A stretch of DNA of 53,763 nucleotides. It comes from a virus. The notes under the pieces are model-generated. The model ran no database searches. It was not told the DNA's origin and saw only the letters and a program-made list of their open reading frames with translations. This document shows, piece after piece, positions 15,029-22,782 of the stretch. Position 1 is the first letter of the stretch. Each line of letters begins with the position of its first letter. Both the position numbers and the translations under genes were made by a program. The stretch is taken from the IMG/VR virus record IMGVR_UViG_3300009183_000117, positions 1 through 53,763 of that record. One strand, given 5' to 3'.

Positions 15029-16107
15029 TATTACGAAACCCATTGGATCAGCAAGATCTAATAGACTATGACATTGTGCCCGATGACACATTGTTGGCAC
15101 ATGACTGGCAACAGGCACTAAAAGAACTGTTAGTGCAAGGTCGCATGCTGGAAAAGAACTTTTGTTTTCTCGGCTTTCCTGGCACTGCACGTACACTTGA
15201 TTACATCTGCAAAGAATTAAACGAATGCGTGTACGATGTCAATGCTATGGATTGGCAGTCAGTTGGACTTGCACCGTATATAATTGAAGAGTGGTTCACA
15301 CCTGACTCAGTTAGATTTGGTTTAGAATATCCCTGTGAGCTAACCGATACCAGCCTAGGATTATCAGTCAAACACGAAGTAATGAACAAACTGCACAATC
15401 ATTTTGAGAGACTTCAAGGCACTGTATGGTCACCTAGTGAGTATTATACTCAGGCCACTCCAACTGTTAAGTATGCAATTAGACAACTCAACACACTGTG
15501 CCATGAAATTGAATCTCTGGTGCTGAGCCAACGCAAGGCATATCGTTTGCCAGAATGGGTACGCCCAAGCCAAATTACTACGTTTATCAGCGCACCAAGA
15601 TACGATCTTAAAGATCGGCATCGTGAAGGATTTGTTACCAATGGATATGACAGAAAATTTGGACATGTGTACATGCACTGGGCACAAATTGGCAAAACAC
15701 TGTTTGAAGTATTTCGTGATGAGCATGCACCAGAACTAACTGATACTGTATGTGAAGCAATCACTCAATTGAAATACTATTCCGGTGAATTTGACATTGA
15801 ATGGGGACGAGATGTAGTACGTACAGGCGACTTTCCGTGGCACGTGGAAGAACAGGATCGTTTTGAAAAATGGTTGATACAAAACAACATAGATCCAAAA
15901 AATCCTGCAATGAGCTCAGGATATTTGCCATTGGGACAGGTAGAATTACAACAGAGTTTTGGCACAACCGATATTGGCACCATTTGGCAAATACTCAGCA
16001 CACACCTGGATATATACAGTATCGAGGTAGACGGAGTTGTTCAAACATATGATTACTGTTGGAGCGATACTGACTACAAGCAGTCGCAGATCAGGAGACT
16101 ACTATGA
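15013..16107 (+). CDS. Conserved-looking phage protein of unknown function
   Basis: 364 residues, soluble, no recognised catalytic motif. It is rich in aromatic and acidic residues (EEWFTPDSVRFGLEYPCEL; YYSGEFDIEWGRDVV) and has a helical middle (AIRQLNTLCHEIESLVLSQRKAYRLPEW). It overlaps the SGNH-like gene by 16 bp and the 32-residue peptide gene by 4 bp. Its setting among surface-decoration genes is the only functional clue. Confidence 0.6.
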   Translation: MAIKVVLRNPLDQQDLIDYDIVPDDTLLAHDWQQALKELLVQGRMLEKNFCFLGFPGTARTLDYICKELNECVYDVNAMDWQSVGLAPYIIEEWFTPDSVRFGLEYPCELTDTSLGLSVKHEVMNKLHNHFERLQGTVWSPSEYYTQATPTVKYAIRQLNTLCHEIESLVLSQRKAYRLPEWVRPSQITTFISAPRYDLKDRHREGFVTNGYDRKFGHVYMHWAQIGKTLFEVFRDEHAPELTDTVCEAITQLKYYSGEFDIEWGRDVVRTGDFPWHVEEQDRFEKWLIQNNIDPKNPAMSSGYLPLGQVELQQSFGTTDIGTIWQILSTHLDIYSIEVDGVVQTYDYCWSDTDYKQSQIRRLL

Positions 16108-16202
16108 GTTGGCTTAAAAAAATATACAACAGAATTAAAATGGAAATTGCTTATCGCAAGCGATTAAAAGAGTTGCGTAAACGAGATCCATTTATCTACT
16201 GA
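16104..16202 (+). CDS. 32-residue basic peptide ending KRDPFIY
   Basis: Short gene: ATG 16104 overlaps the previous stop (ATGA) and has GGAG 6 bp upstream (16094-16097). The stop TGA at 16200-16202 is followed after 1 bp by the next ATG. The peptide is an amphipathic basic helix (MSWLKKIYNRIKME, then YRKRLKELRKRDPFIY). The strong SD and tight packing support translation. From memory, peptides ending RDPFIY recur in marine myoviruses near hydroxylase or glycan genes. Function unknown. Confidence 0.6.
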   Translation: MSWLKKIYNRIKMEIAYRKRLKELRKRDPFIY

Positions 16203-16203
16203 C

Positions 16204-16896
16204 ATGAAAAAAATACTTGTTCTAGCCTGTAGTAGCGGATTGGGCGTCGAATGCGAAGATGTAATCAATCATTGCTGGCCCAACATACTAGGAGACCTTA
16301 CTAACACCGCAGTAACCAATGCCTCTGAAGCTGGCGGTAGCAATGACATGATGTATCGCAAAGCACTGTCAATGACTGCAACTGAATCGTATGACCTGGT
16401 ATTGATTGCATGGACAAACATTGATCGCATGGAAGTGTATTTTAACGAAGAGATTGTGTCTAATAGATTACCTGACGTACTAATCAGTGAAAAATTTCCT
16501 CGTGTGCAAGGACCTGGGCCAGTCAGTGTGTCTCATCATTGGAGTGACTTGCCTTGGATTGAAAAATACTATGGCATGCACTATAATGAACGTTACTTAC
16601 TAGAGCGATGGTTGCACCAAGCAATCACACTTCAAGAATATTTCAAAGCCAAAAAACAGCCATTTGCTTACATATCAAACTTTGGAAACACTCAGTATCT
16701 AAAAAATCATACAGACATTCCTATGTTAAAGATGCTGGATGTAAAATCTTGGATTGGTAACTGGCCTGGGTCAACTTTACGCGACTGGGGTGCACCAATT
16801 GGCGTACACAAATATGGTCATTTTACGTTAGACGCACATAAATTTATTGCAGAAAAAATACATGAGCATATTAGGAATCGCGGCTGGCTTTCATGA
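16204..16896 (+). CDS. SGNH-hydrolase-like protein with degenerate first block
   Basis: 230 residues. The order of motifs follows SGNH proteins: an N-terminal strand (KKILVLACSSGLGVE) where the GDS block would be, EAGGSNDMMY near residue 45 (GxND block), LVLIAWTNIDRMEVYF, and a C-terminal HKYGHFTLDAHK that can supply the catalytic His. The first block lacks GDS and has SSG instead, so catalysis may differ or be lost. It overlaps the carbamoyltransferase start by 35 bp. It may work with the SGNH-like protein at 14267 on the same glycan. Confidence 0.55.
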   Translation: MKKILVLACSSGLGVECEDVINHCWPNILGDLTNTAVTNASEAGGSNDMMYRKALSMTATESYDLVLIAWTNIDRMEVYFNEEIVSNRLPDVLISEKFPRVQGPGPVSVSHHWSDLPWIEKYYGMHYNERYLLERWLHQAITLQEYFKAKKQPFAYISNFGNTQYLKNHTDIPMLKMLDVKSWIGNWPGSTLRDWGAPIGVHKYGHFTLDAHKFIAEKIHEHIRNRGWLS

Positions 16897-18343
16897 TGCC
16901 GCACTAGCGGTAATTGACAAGCATGGGGACATTGTATTTGCTGGACACAGTGAGCGTTACAGCAAAATCAAACACGACAAAAATTTATCGCCAGGCTTGA
17001 TTGCCGAAGTATGCAAATTTGATATACATGAAATAGCATATTATGAACGTCCTTGGGCACAACAGTTGCGTAGATTGTACACCGGCGAAGGAGTAGAGTG
17101 GAACAAGCTCACAGTCCGGCAGATATTAAAAAAACAAATTAACGAGTTCAGTGCATTCTCTGGACCAGTAGTAGCATATCCGCATCATCTGAGTCATGCG
17201 GCAGCAGGATTTCAAACAAGCCCATTTACCCGTGCCACAGTGGTTGTGATAGACGCTGTAGGTGAATGGGACACAATAACCATCTGGGGCGCAGAATACG
17301 ATCGCAATGGACACGCACAGTACAAGAAGTTATGGCAACAAGGTTACCCGCATAGTATAGGATTGTTCTACAGTGCAATGACCCAGCGAGTAGGGTTGAA
17401 GCCCCTGGACGAAGAATACATTTTGATGGGCATGGCAGCGTATGGTGAGCGTGGCTTTGGTGACCTATTAAAAATGGACATGATAGAATCAGAATTTGAC
17501 ATTCGATTCAAACACAATCTACACACTGGTATAGATAAAAAATATCTAGCCTACATCAGTGACTTTGATATAGCTGCCGGCGCACAAGATCTTGTGGAAA
17601 CACTCATACTCAATGTTATGCTACGTGCTAAGAAGTTTGGGTGGAGTAGCAATCTGGTGTACGGTGGAGGTGTTGCGCTCAACTGTGCCGCCAATAGATT
17701 TTTAGGAGAATATTTTGATAACATTTGGATTATGCCTTGTCCTGGTGATGCTGGTTCTAGTCTGGGGGCCGCCGCTGTTAGTTTCCGTGGTTGTATTAAT
17801 TGGACTGATGCTTGTCTTGGGCATGATATACCTGGCGACTATCCTGTTAATGATGCCGTGGCTGCTCTTTTGCGTGGTGATATTATTGGTGTGGCGAGCG
17901 GTCGAGCCGAGTTCGGCCCGAGAGCGTTGGGAAACAGAAGTCTCCTCGCAGACCCAAGAGGAACAGAAATCAAAGACAAAGTAAATGAAATCAAACGTAG
18001 ACAAAAGTTTAGACCCTTTGCACCCGTTGTATTGGAAGAGATGGCTGATCAGTATTTTACTATGCCTCGCGGGTGGGATCGCAGTCGGTACATGCAGTCA
18101 GTCGCTGACTGTAGGCATCCTGAGTTATTTCCTGCTATTGTTCACGCTGACGGAACTAGTCGTGTTCAGACCGTACCGAAAGATGGAAGCGGAATTAGAG
18201 AGCTCCTTGAAAAATGGTTCGTGTTAACTGATTGTCCTATGTTGCTAAACACCAGCCTAAACATACGTGGCGAACCTATGGTCAATGATCGTGCTGACGC
18301 AGACCGCTTTGAAAAGTTATATGGCATAAAGGTCTACAGTTAA
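16862..18343 (+). CDS. NodU/CmcH-type O-carbamoyltransferase
   Basis: 493 residues from ATG 16862; a TTG 15 bp upstream is less likely. The N-terminal ASKHA-like part (SILGIAAGFHDAALAVI; HHLSHAAAGF supplying metal-binding His) and the C-terminal YrdC-like part (ASGRAEFGPRALGNRSLLAD) are the two domains of the family. It transfers carbamoyl from carbamoyl phosphate, via carbamoyl-AMP, to a hydroxyl, typically on a sugar. From about 17715 to 18240 the gene switches to T-ending codons (about 44 of the first 61 codons, against 33 of the 101 codons before, counted by hand). This coincides with two +1-frame ORFs. The stop overlaps the next start as TAATG. Confidence 0.85.
   Translation: MSILGIAAGFHDAALAVIDKHGDIVFAGHSERYSKIKHDKNLSPGLIAEVCKFDIHEIAYYERPWAQQLRRLYTGEGVEWNKLTVRQILKKQINEFSAFSGPVVAYPHHLSHAAAGFQTSPFTRATVVVIDAVGEWDTITIWGAEYDRNGHAQYKKLWQQGYPHSIGLFYSAMTQRVGLKPLDEEYILMGMAAYGERGFGDLLKMDMIESEFDIRFKHNLHTGIDKKYLAYISDFDIAAGAQDLVETLILNVMLRAKKFGWSSNLVYGGGVALNCAANRFLGEYFDNIWIMPCPGDAGSSLGAAAVSFRGCINWTDACLGHDIPGDYPVNDAVAALLRGDIIGVASGRAEFGPRALGNRSLLADPRGTEIKDKVNEIKRRQKFRPFAPVVLEEMADQYFTMPRGWDRSRYMQSVADCRHPELFPAIVHADGTSRVQTVPKDGSGIRELLEKWFVLTDCPMLLNTSLNIRGEPMVNDRADADRFEKLYGIKVYS
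17715..17984 (+). CDS. Nested +1-frame ORF: very hydrophobic holin-like protein candidate
   Basis: 89 residues in the +1 frame of the carbamoyltransferase. TTG 17715 has a strong SD, AGGAGA at 17704-17709, 5-6 bp upstream. Residues 4-60 are almost entirely Leu/Val/Ile/Met, enough for two to three membrane helices (GLCLVLVMLVLVWG; LLVSVVVLIGLMLVLGMIYL; PWLLFCVVILLVW). A charged hydrophilic tail follows (ARERWETEVSSQTQEEQKSK). Short length, several helices and a charged C-terminus is the holin pattern. Its stop TAA is directly followed by the ATG of a second nested ORF. Hydrophobicity follows from T in the outer gene's third codon positions, so either overlap selection or a codon-biased patch could be the cause. 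Confidence 0.45.
   Translation: MITFGLCLVLVMLVLVWGPPLLVSVVVLIGLMLVLGMIYLATILLMMPWLLFCVVILLVWRAVEPSSARERWETEVSSQTQEEQKSKTK
17985..18227 (+). CDS. Nested +1-frame ORF: two-helix membrane protein candidate
   Basis: 80 residues, same frame as the preceding nested ORF and starting immediately after its stop (TAAATG at 17982-17987), as expected for coupled translation. The N-terminus is polar (MKSNVDKSLDPLHPLYWKRW). There are two hydrophobic helices at about 20-37 (LISILLCLAGGIAVGTC) and 40-60 (LTVGILSYFLLLFTLTELVVF). The tail is charged (RPYRKMEAELESSLKNG). The residue pattern (Trp/Lys/Arg at the membrane edge) looks like a real membrane protein rather than a random frame. It could be a holin/antiholin-type partner. 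The outer gene returns to its normal codon style within about 20 bp of this ORF's stop. Confidence 0.45.
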   Translation: MKSNVDKSLDPLHPLYWKRWLISILLCLAGGIAVGTCSQSLTVGILSYFLLLFTLTELVVFRPYRKMEAELESSLKNGSC

Positions 18344-20349
18344 TGTATGATGTATTTTATACCGGCACAGCACCTGGCGTGTTTGCACACGAACGCAGTG
18401 CCAACAACATTGAACACGCACAGCAACTGAGTCGTACACGTTACTTCTGGTGGGTAACTGCACATTGTGACTACACCGACTTTGATTTTTACTTCACACC
18501 TGTACCTTGGCAAGGAGACTTCACGCATGTATGGCCCACACAATGGAAAGAGTTCTTTGGTGCATACCTTGTGCCCACCAACAGTAAACAACTAAACTAT
18601 CACCACCACAGTGAAGTGTTACCTCCGCGGCAGCATCCAGAGCACTATACAAAACTAATCAACTGCGAGTTTGATACTGAGTGGGTTCCGCATCCTTGGG
18701 ACCCACCTTACATCTATGTGTTTGGTAACCAGTGGTACCCAGCAGAGAAAATGCCCACTGTTGAATATCATGCGCCGGGTGCAACTGAGCGCAAGTTCAT
18801 GCCGTGGCCACGTGCGCAACTGGTTCCTGACACTACATTATGGACAGTGCCAGAAGGCATTGATCCCGGCGACGTGGATTTTTCATGGGTGCCCGATCCG
18901 GGCTCACCTCCATATATCTATCAGTTTGCCACACAGCATCAGAAAACAGGTGGCCCACAATATCGTATGCCCGGTGCAACTGAAGTAAAGTATGTGGAAC
19001 AAGTAAAGGTACGCACCAGTCGTGTGGCTACAGCCGTTTATGAAATTGATCACAGTGACGGCAACACCGGGTATGTTCCAAACATTACTCGACGTATTCG
19101 ATTCTTTGACAACTACAAGGACACACTGATACGTCTGGCAACCAGTATAGGCGATGAACATGACTTTGTGTGGATATGTAGCAGTGCGTGTGACTACACA
19201 AACTTTGACTTCACATGGCACCCAGAACAATGGCAAGCTACTATGTTGCATGTGTTCCCAAGCAACGACCAAAAGTTTGGAGACACATTCTTCATGCATG
19301 TGCCCACCTTTAGAGCACGTGCTGAACAGTACGAATTGTTAGATTGGTATGACCTAAACTTCTGCACCGACCAGTTAGTGCCACGCAGACCATTTCCATG
19401 TGTTGAATATTCTGGATCCAGTGTTGTACCAGTTATTCGCGAGCATGAGTTTTTGGCCCCGTATACGTTATTTCAGCATACCTTGTACAGTTCAACACAA
19501 GTACATGCTAGTCCGAGCCTGTGGAGTAAAAAACACCGTGAACTGATTACATTTAGCGCAGGAAACAGCGCCGCACTAGTGCCTAAAGATGTAAAACAAC
19601 ACCTTGAGACACAGGTTTATGACTACCCTTGGATCAAGAAAAGTAACGATCGCTTGCCCGAACTGCCACAAGACATTGTGTTTATCAGTTACGATGAATT
19701 GAATGCAGATCAAAACTATCACAATCTTGTGAGCCGTTTTTCAAATGCCAAACGAGTACACGGTGTTGAAGGAATGGTTGCGGCACTAGAAGCAGCCGCA
19801 CGTGCTAGCACAACTGATTGGTTCTATGCAGTGTTTGCCAAGACACAGGTACATGAGTCATTTGTGTTTGACTTTGCACCAGATCGTTTCCAACAACCCA
19901 AGCATTACATATTCTATGCTATCAATGCAGTGAATGATCTAGTGTATGGAGAAATGGGCATCATCTTATACAACCGTCAAATGGTACTGGACGGTCCTGC
20001 TGAACTGGGCATTGACTATACCATGAGCTTTCCAAATGAAACCATACCGCAAATCAGTGCTTACGGTAACTTCAACACAGATCCATATCAGACCTGGCGT
20101 ACTGCATTCCGTGAAACTGCAAAACTATGTTTGTTCCAGTATCAGACACCCAGCGTGGAAACAGAACACAGACTTGGTACATGGTTGTCACACGCACGTG
20201 GTGCGCATGCTGAGTGGGCATTGCGTGGTGCGCAGGACGGAAAACAATTCTTTGAAGAAGTAGGTGCAGACGAAGCGCAACTAAAAGCAATGTTTAGTTG
20301 GAAATGGTTACGTGAACGCTACTGTAGTCTTTACGAAAAAACTTCTTGA
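18343..20349 (+). CDS. Large repeat protein with C-terminal GT-A-like domain
   Basis: 668 residues. The N-terminal two thirds contain two kinds of repeated block. One is WWVTAHCDYTDFDFYF... / WICSSACDYTNFDFTW... (about residues 35-80 and 275-320), each followed by a W/H-V-(W/F)-P element. The other is EWVPHPWDPPYIYVFGNQW... / SWVPDPGSPPYIYQFATQH... (about 110-155 and 175-220), each ending PGATE-x-K. The last 220 residues resemble the whole protein at 5838-6728 (IVFISYDEL start; YQTWRTAFRETAKLCL block), but the DxD position is not conserved (FYAVFAKTQ). The repeats may bind or scaffold a sugar substrate. The 3' end overlaps the opposing aminotransferase gene by 56 bp. Confidence 0.6.
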   Translation: MYDVFYTGTAPGVFAHERSANNIEHAQQLSRTRYFWWVTAHCDYTDFDFYFTPVPWQGDFTHVWPTQWKEFFGAYLVPTNSKQLNYHHHSEVLPPRQHPEHYTKLINCEFDTEWVPHPWDPPYIYVFGNQWYPAEKMPTVEYHAPGATERKFMPWPRAQLVPDTTLWTVPEGIDPGDVDFSWVPDPGSPPYIYQFATQHQKTGGPQYRMPGATEVKYVEQVKVRTSRVATAVYEIDHSDGNTGYVPNITRRIRFFDNYKDTLIRLATSIGDEHDFVWICSSACDYTNFDFTWHPEQWQATMLHVFPSNDQKFGDTFFMHVPTFRARAEQYELLDWYDLNFCTDQLVPRRPFPCVEYSGSSVVPVIREHEFLAPYTLFQHTLYSSTQVHASPSLWSKKHRELITFSAGNSAALVPKDVKQHLETQVYDYPWIKKSNDRLPELPQDIVFISYDELNADQNYHNLVSRFSNAKRVHGVEGMVAALEAAARASTTDWFYAVFAKTQVHESFVFDFAPDRFQQPKHYIFYAINAVNDLVYGEMGIILYNRQMVLDGPAELGIDYTMSFPNETIPQISAYGNFNTDPYQTWRTAFRETAKLCLFQYQTPSVETEHRLGTWLSHARGAHAEWALRGAQDGKQFFEEVGADEAQLKAMFSWKWLRERYCSLYEKTS

Positions 20350-21409
20350 TATAGTCGCACACAGAAATCACATCACGGTGGCTCATTTGTGCATGTACAG
20401 GCAAACTCAAGCAACTGGCAGCTAGGTTTTCACTCACTGGTAAACTGAGATTGGTTAGGTATACCGGCTGTTGATGCATGGCACGTGGAAACTGTATGCC
20501 TGTTTCTACGCCATGGTATGCCAGATACTGTTTCAATTCATCACGTTCATTGGTAGTGATCACAAACTGATTGTACACATGACTGCTCACAGGGTTAGTT
20601 GCTGGCAAATCAATTTCTGTCACAAATGCCAGCTCTCCGCGATATACACTGGCATGCTCTTGCCTACGTAGATTCCAATCATGCAAGTACGGTATCTTGG
20701 CATGTAGCACAGCCGCTTGCAAGCCATCCAAGCGTTCATTCCAACCACGCACAAGATGCTTGTACTTTTCCAGCCTTCCGTGATCACGTAGCATCCTGAC
20801 CAAGTGACACATCTCCTCACTGCCTGTTACTGCACCAGCATCGCCCATGGCACTGAGATTCTTGCCTGGATAAAAACTAAAGCAAGTGGCATACACTAGG
20901 TCACCAACAAAACGATCAATATATTGGCACCCTGCACTTTGTGCGGCATCTTCAATGAGTGGGATATCCCCGGCGATAGTCTTGAGTGCATCAATGTCTA
21001 GTGTTTGTCCGTACAAGTCAACAAACACAATAGCCTTGGTACTGGTATTGAGTAACCCAGCCACGGCGGCTAGGTCTAGAGTGTAGTAACGTGGATCAAT
21101 ATCAACAAACACAGGCGTAGCACCCAATTGGCTGACCACTTCAGCAGTGCTGATAAAACTCATTGTTGGCACAATCACTTCATCACCGGGCCCTATGCCC
21201 AAGCTATCCAATGCCAGCATCAGCGCACTGGTACCACTGCTGACTCCAGCGCAGGCTCTGCTTTGTGTGTGCTCTGCCCAGTCCTGTTCAAATGCCAGTA
21301 CCTCTGGACCATTGATGTAACTGCTGTTCTTGATGCAACGGGCCATGGCAGTGTCCACGTCCTTGCGACACTCTAGGTACTCTTTGTGTAGGTCTGCGTA
21401 CTTGATCAT
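20294..21409 (-). CDS. DegT/DnrJ/EryC1-family sugar aminotransferase
   Basis: 371 residues from the ATG at 21409, which overlaps the upstream stop (ATGA); an upstream in-frame start is less likely. PLP-enzyme marks: SSGTSALMLALDSLGI near the N-terminus (PLP phosphate binding), IEDAAQSAG (Asp/Gln contacts to the pyridine), and FYPGKNLSAMGDAG with the Schiff-base Lys. The family transaminates nucleotide-linked keto-sugars using glutamate. Its place after a DesII-like gene suggests a DesV-like step, adding an amino group at C3 after C4 deamination. Its end overlaps the convergent gene by 56 bp. Confidence 0.85.
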   Translation of the reverse strand: MIKYADLHKEYLECRKDVDTAMARCIKNSSYINGPEVLAFEQDWAEHTQSRACAGVSSGTSALMLALDSLGIGPGDEVIVPTMSFISTAEVVSQLGATPVFVDIDPRYYTLDLAAVAGLLNTSTKAIVFVDLYGQTLDIDALKTIAGDIPLIEDAAQSAGCQYIDRFVGDLVYATCFSFYPGKNLSAMGDAGAVTGSEEMCHLVRMLRDHGRLEKYKHLVRGWNERLDGLQAAVLHAKIPYLHDWNLRRQEHASVYRGELAFVTEIDLPATNPVSSHVYNQFVITTNERDELKQYLAYHGVETGIQFPRAMHQQPVYLTNLSLPVSENLAASCLSLPVHAQMSHRDVISVCDYIKKFFRKDYSSVHVTISN

Positions 21410-22779
21410 GCTCGTGACACCACTGGGCCTTGACTCCAAGGAATGCCAAAATCCAAATCGTCTCTTGCTTGATTTATCAGTATGCTAACCACATGATCAA
21501 ATGCATCCAAAAAGCCCACATCCATTGGCATGGGCTTGACTGTCTTGTGTTGATCGACCCAGTGTTGCGTCACACGGGTAACACTGCTGTCTTCTACGTT
21601 GCCAATGATGTAACGGTCAGCACCTGGGCGATCCAGGAACCCTGTTTCGTGATACATGTACACATCACCTTTTACATCCACTGCCACGCTCACTTGCGGA
21701 AAGCCGTGTGGCACCAGTTCCTGCCAGTCTATCATACGCAGTTGCCCAACATCACGACCGTAACGCAAGGGTTCTAGCGCATAGCCAAAATCAAAATGTG
21801 TGGGCCACTGGTGTTGAAACTCGCTTACTTGTGCAAACATACCCATGAGCTTTTCACGTTCTTCTGCACCCAGCACACGTATGTTCTGACTGAAGTCTTC
21901 ACGTAGTGTAACAAAGTCCACGGGCCTGTTGGCAGTGCGATTGATATGTTCTATTACCTTTAGCAGTTCTAATACGTCTTGACTGTGGCCTGGCAGGATG
22001 ATGTAGTTGACGCCGACCTTGACTCCGGGTGCGGCATTGATATATCCAATGATGTTTTTGATCACGTGATCAAAACTCTGACGATTCTTGGTAACTGCAA
22101 ATGCTTTGTTTGCCGTGGTACCGTATAAACTAAAACGCACAGCTTCTAGATCTCGCATGCCTGGGTGCTTGTGCAGATACGCATCAGTCATCATGTTGCC
22201 ATTGGTATACAACTGCATCTTGAATCCACGGCCAGCACCGTAACTGATAATCTCTCCAAGGTACGGATTGGTTAACGGCTCTAGGCCGCCGCTGATGCGA
22301 AAGCGGTCCTGCCACATGGGATCGGTTTTGGGGTCTTGGTGAATTATTTGAAAGAACAAGTCACGGCCGATTTGTGCATAGTCTGTGTCATACTTGGCCA
22401 CAGGGTTACGTCCACAAAAGCCACAATAGAACATGCAACTGAGTCCTGTATAAAGACCCACACGATTAGGATATGCCCAGTGATGATTGAATGCTGCCTG
22501 TAGTGTGCCAGATGCCAGCAACGGTGCAATGGTATTGGTCCAGTACTTGGTGCCTACACCACTGTGCAGTATCTGTTGTTGTGCCCACGCACTGGCACGT
22601 ATTTCTGCAATGGCTGATAGGTGACTTTGTTTGTCAATTGCAAAACGTTCAGCAATGGATCGTTGAGTAACAAACGGATCGTTACTCATTGCATCTACAA
22701 TTATTTTTGCATGATAGCTCAGTTCAGTTGGCGCAACTAAATCTGATACTGCGCTGTGGTGTTGATAACCTAAGCGCAT
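21406..22779 (-). CDS. DesII-like radical SAM deaminase of a nucleotide-linked amino sugar
   Basis: 457 residues. Radical SAM motif CMFYCGFC at C115/C119/C122; DesII of desosamine biosynthesis has CMFRCHFC as I recall it. Further agreement with remembered DesII: KYWTNTIAPL before the motif, SGGLEPLTNPYLG (SAM-binding block), LYTNG, then RFSLYGTT and FDHVIKNI, and a C-terminal QVSVAVDVKGDVYMYHETGF. DesII removes the C4 amino group of dTDP-4-amino-4,6-dideoxyglucose as ammonia to give the 3-keto-4,6-dideoxy sugar. It lies between an SDR epimerase and a DegT aminotransferase, as expected for a deoxy-amino-sugar route. The exact substrate is inferred. Confidence 0.75.
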   Translation of the reverse strand: MRLGYQHHSAVSDLVAPTELSYHAKIIVDAMSNDPFVTQRSIAERFAIDKQSHLSAIAEIRASAWAQQQILHSGVGTKYWTNTIAPLLASGTLQAAFNHHWAYPNRVGLYTGLSCMFYCGFCGRNPVAKYDTDYAQIGRDLFFQIIHQDPKTDPMWQDRFRISGGLEPLTNPYLGEIISYGAGRGFKMQLYTNGNMMTDAYLHKHPGMRDLEAVRFSLYGTTANKAFAVTKNRQSFDHVIKNIIGYINAAPGVKVGVNYIILPGHSQDVLELLKVIEHINRTANRPVDFVTLREDFSQNIRVLGAEEREKLMGMFAQVSEFQHQWPTHFDFGYALEPLRYGRDVGQLRMIDWQELVPHGFPQVSVAVDVKGDVYMYHETGFLDRPGADRYIIGNVEDSSVTRVTQHWVDQHKTVKPMPMDVGFLDAFDHVVSILINQARDDLDFGIPWSQGPVVSRA

Positions 22780-22782
22780 GAC

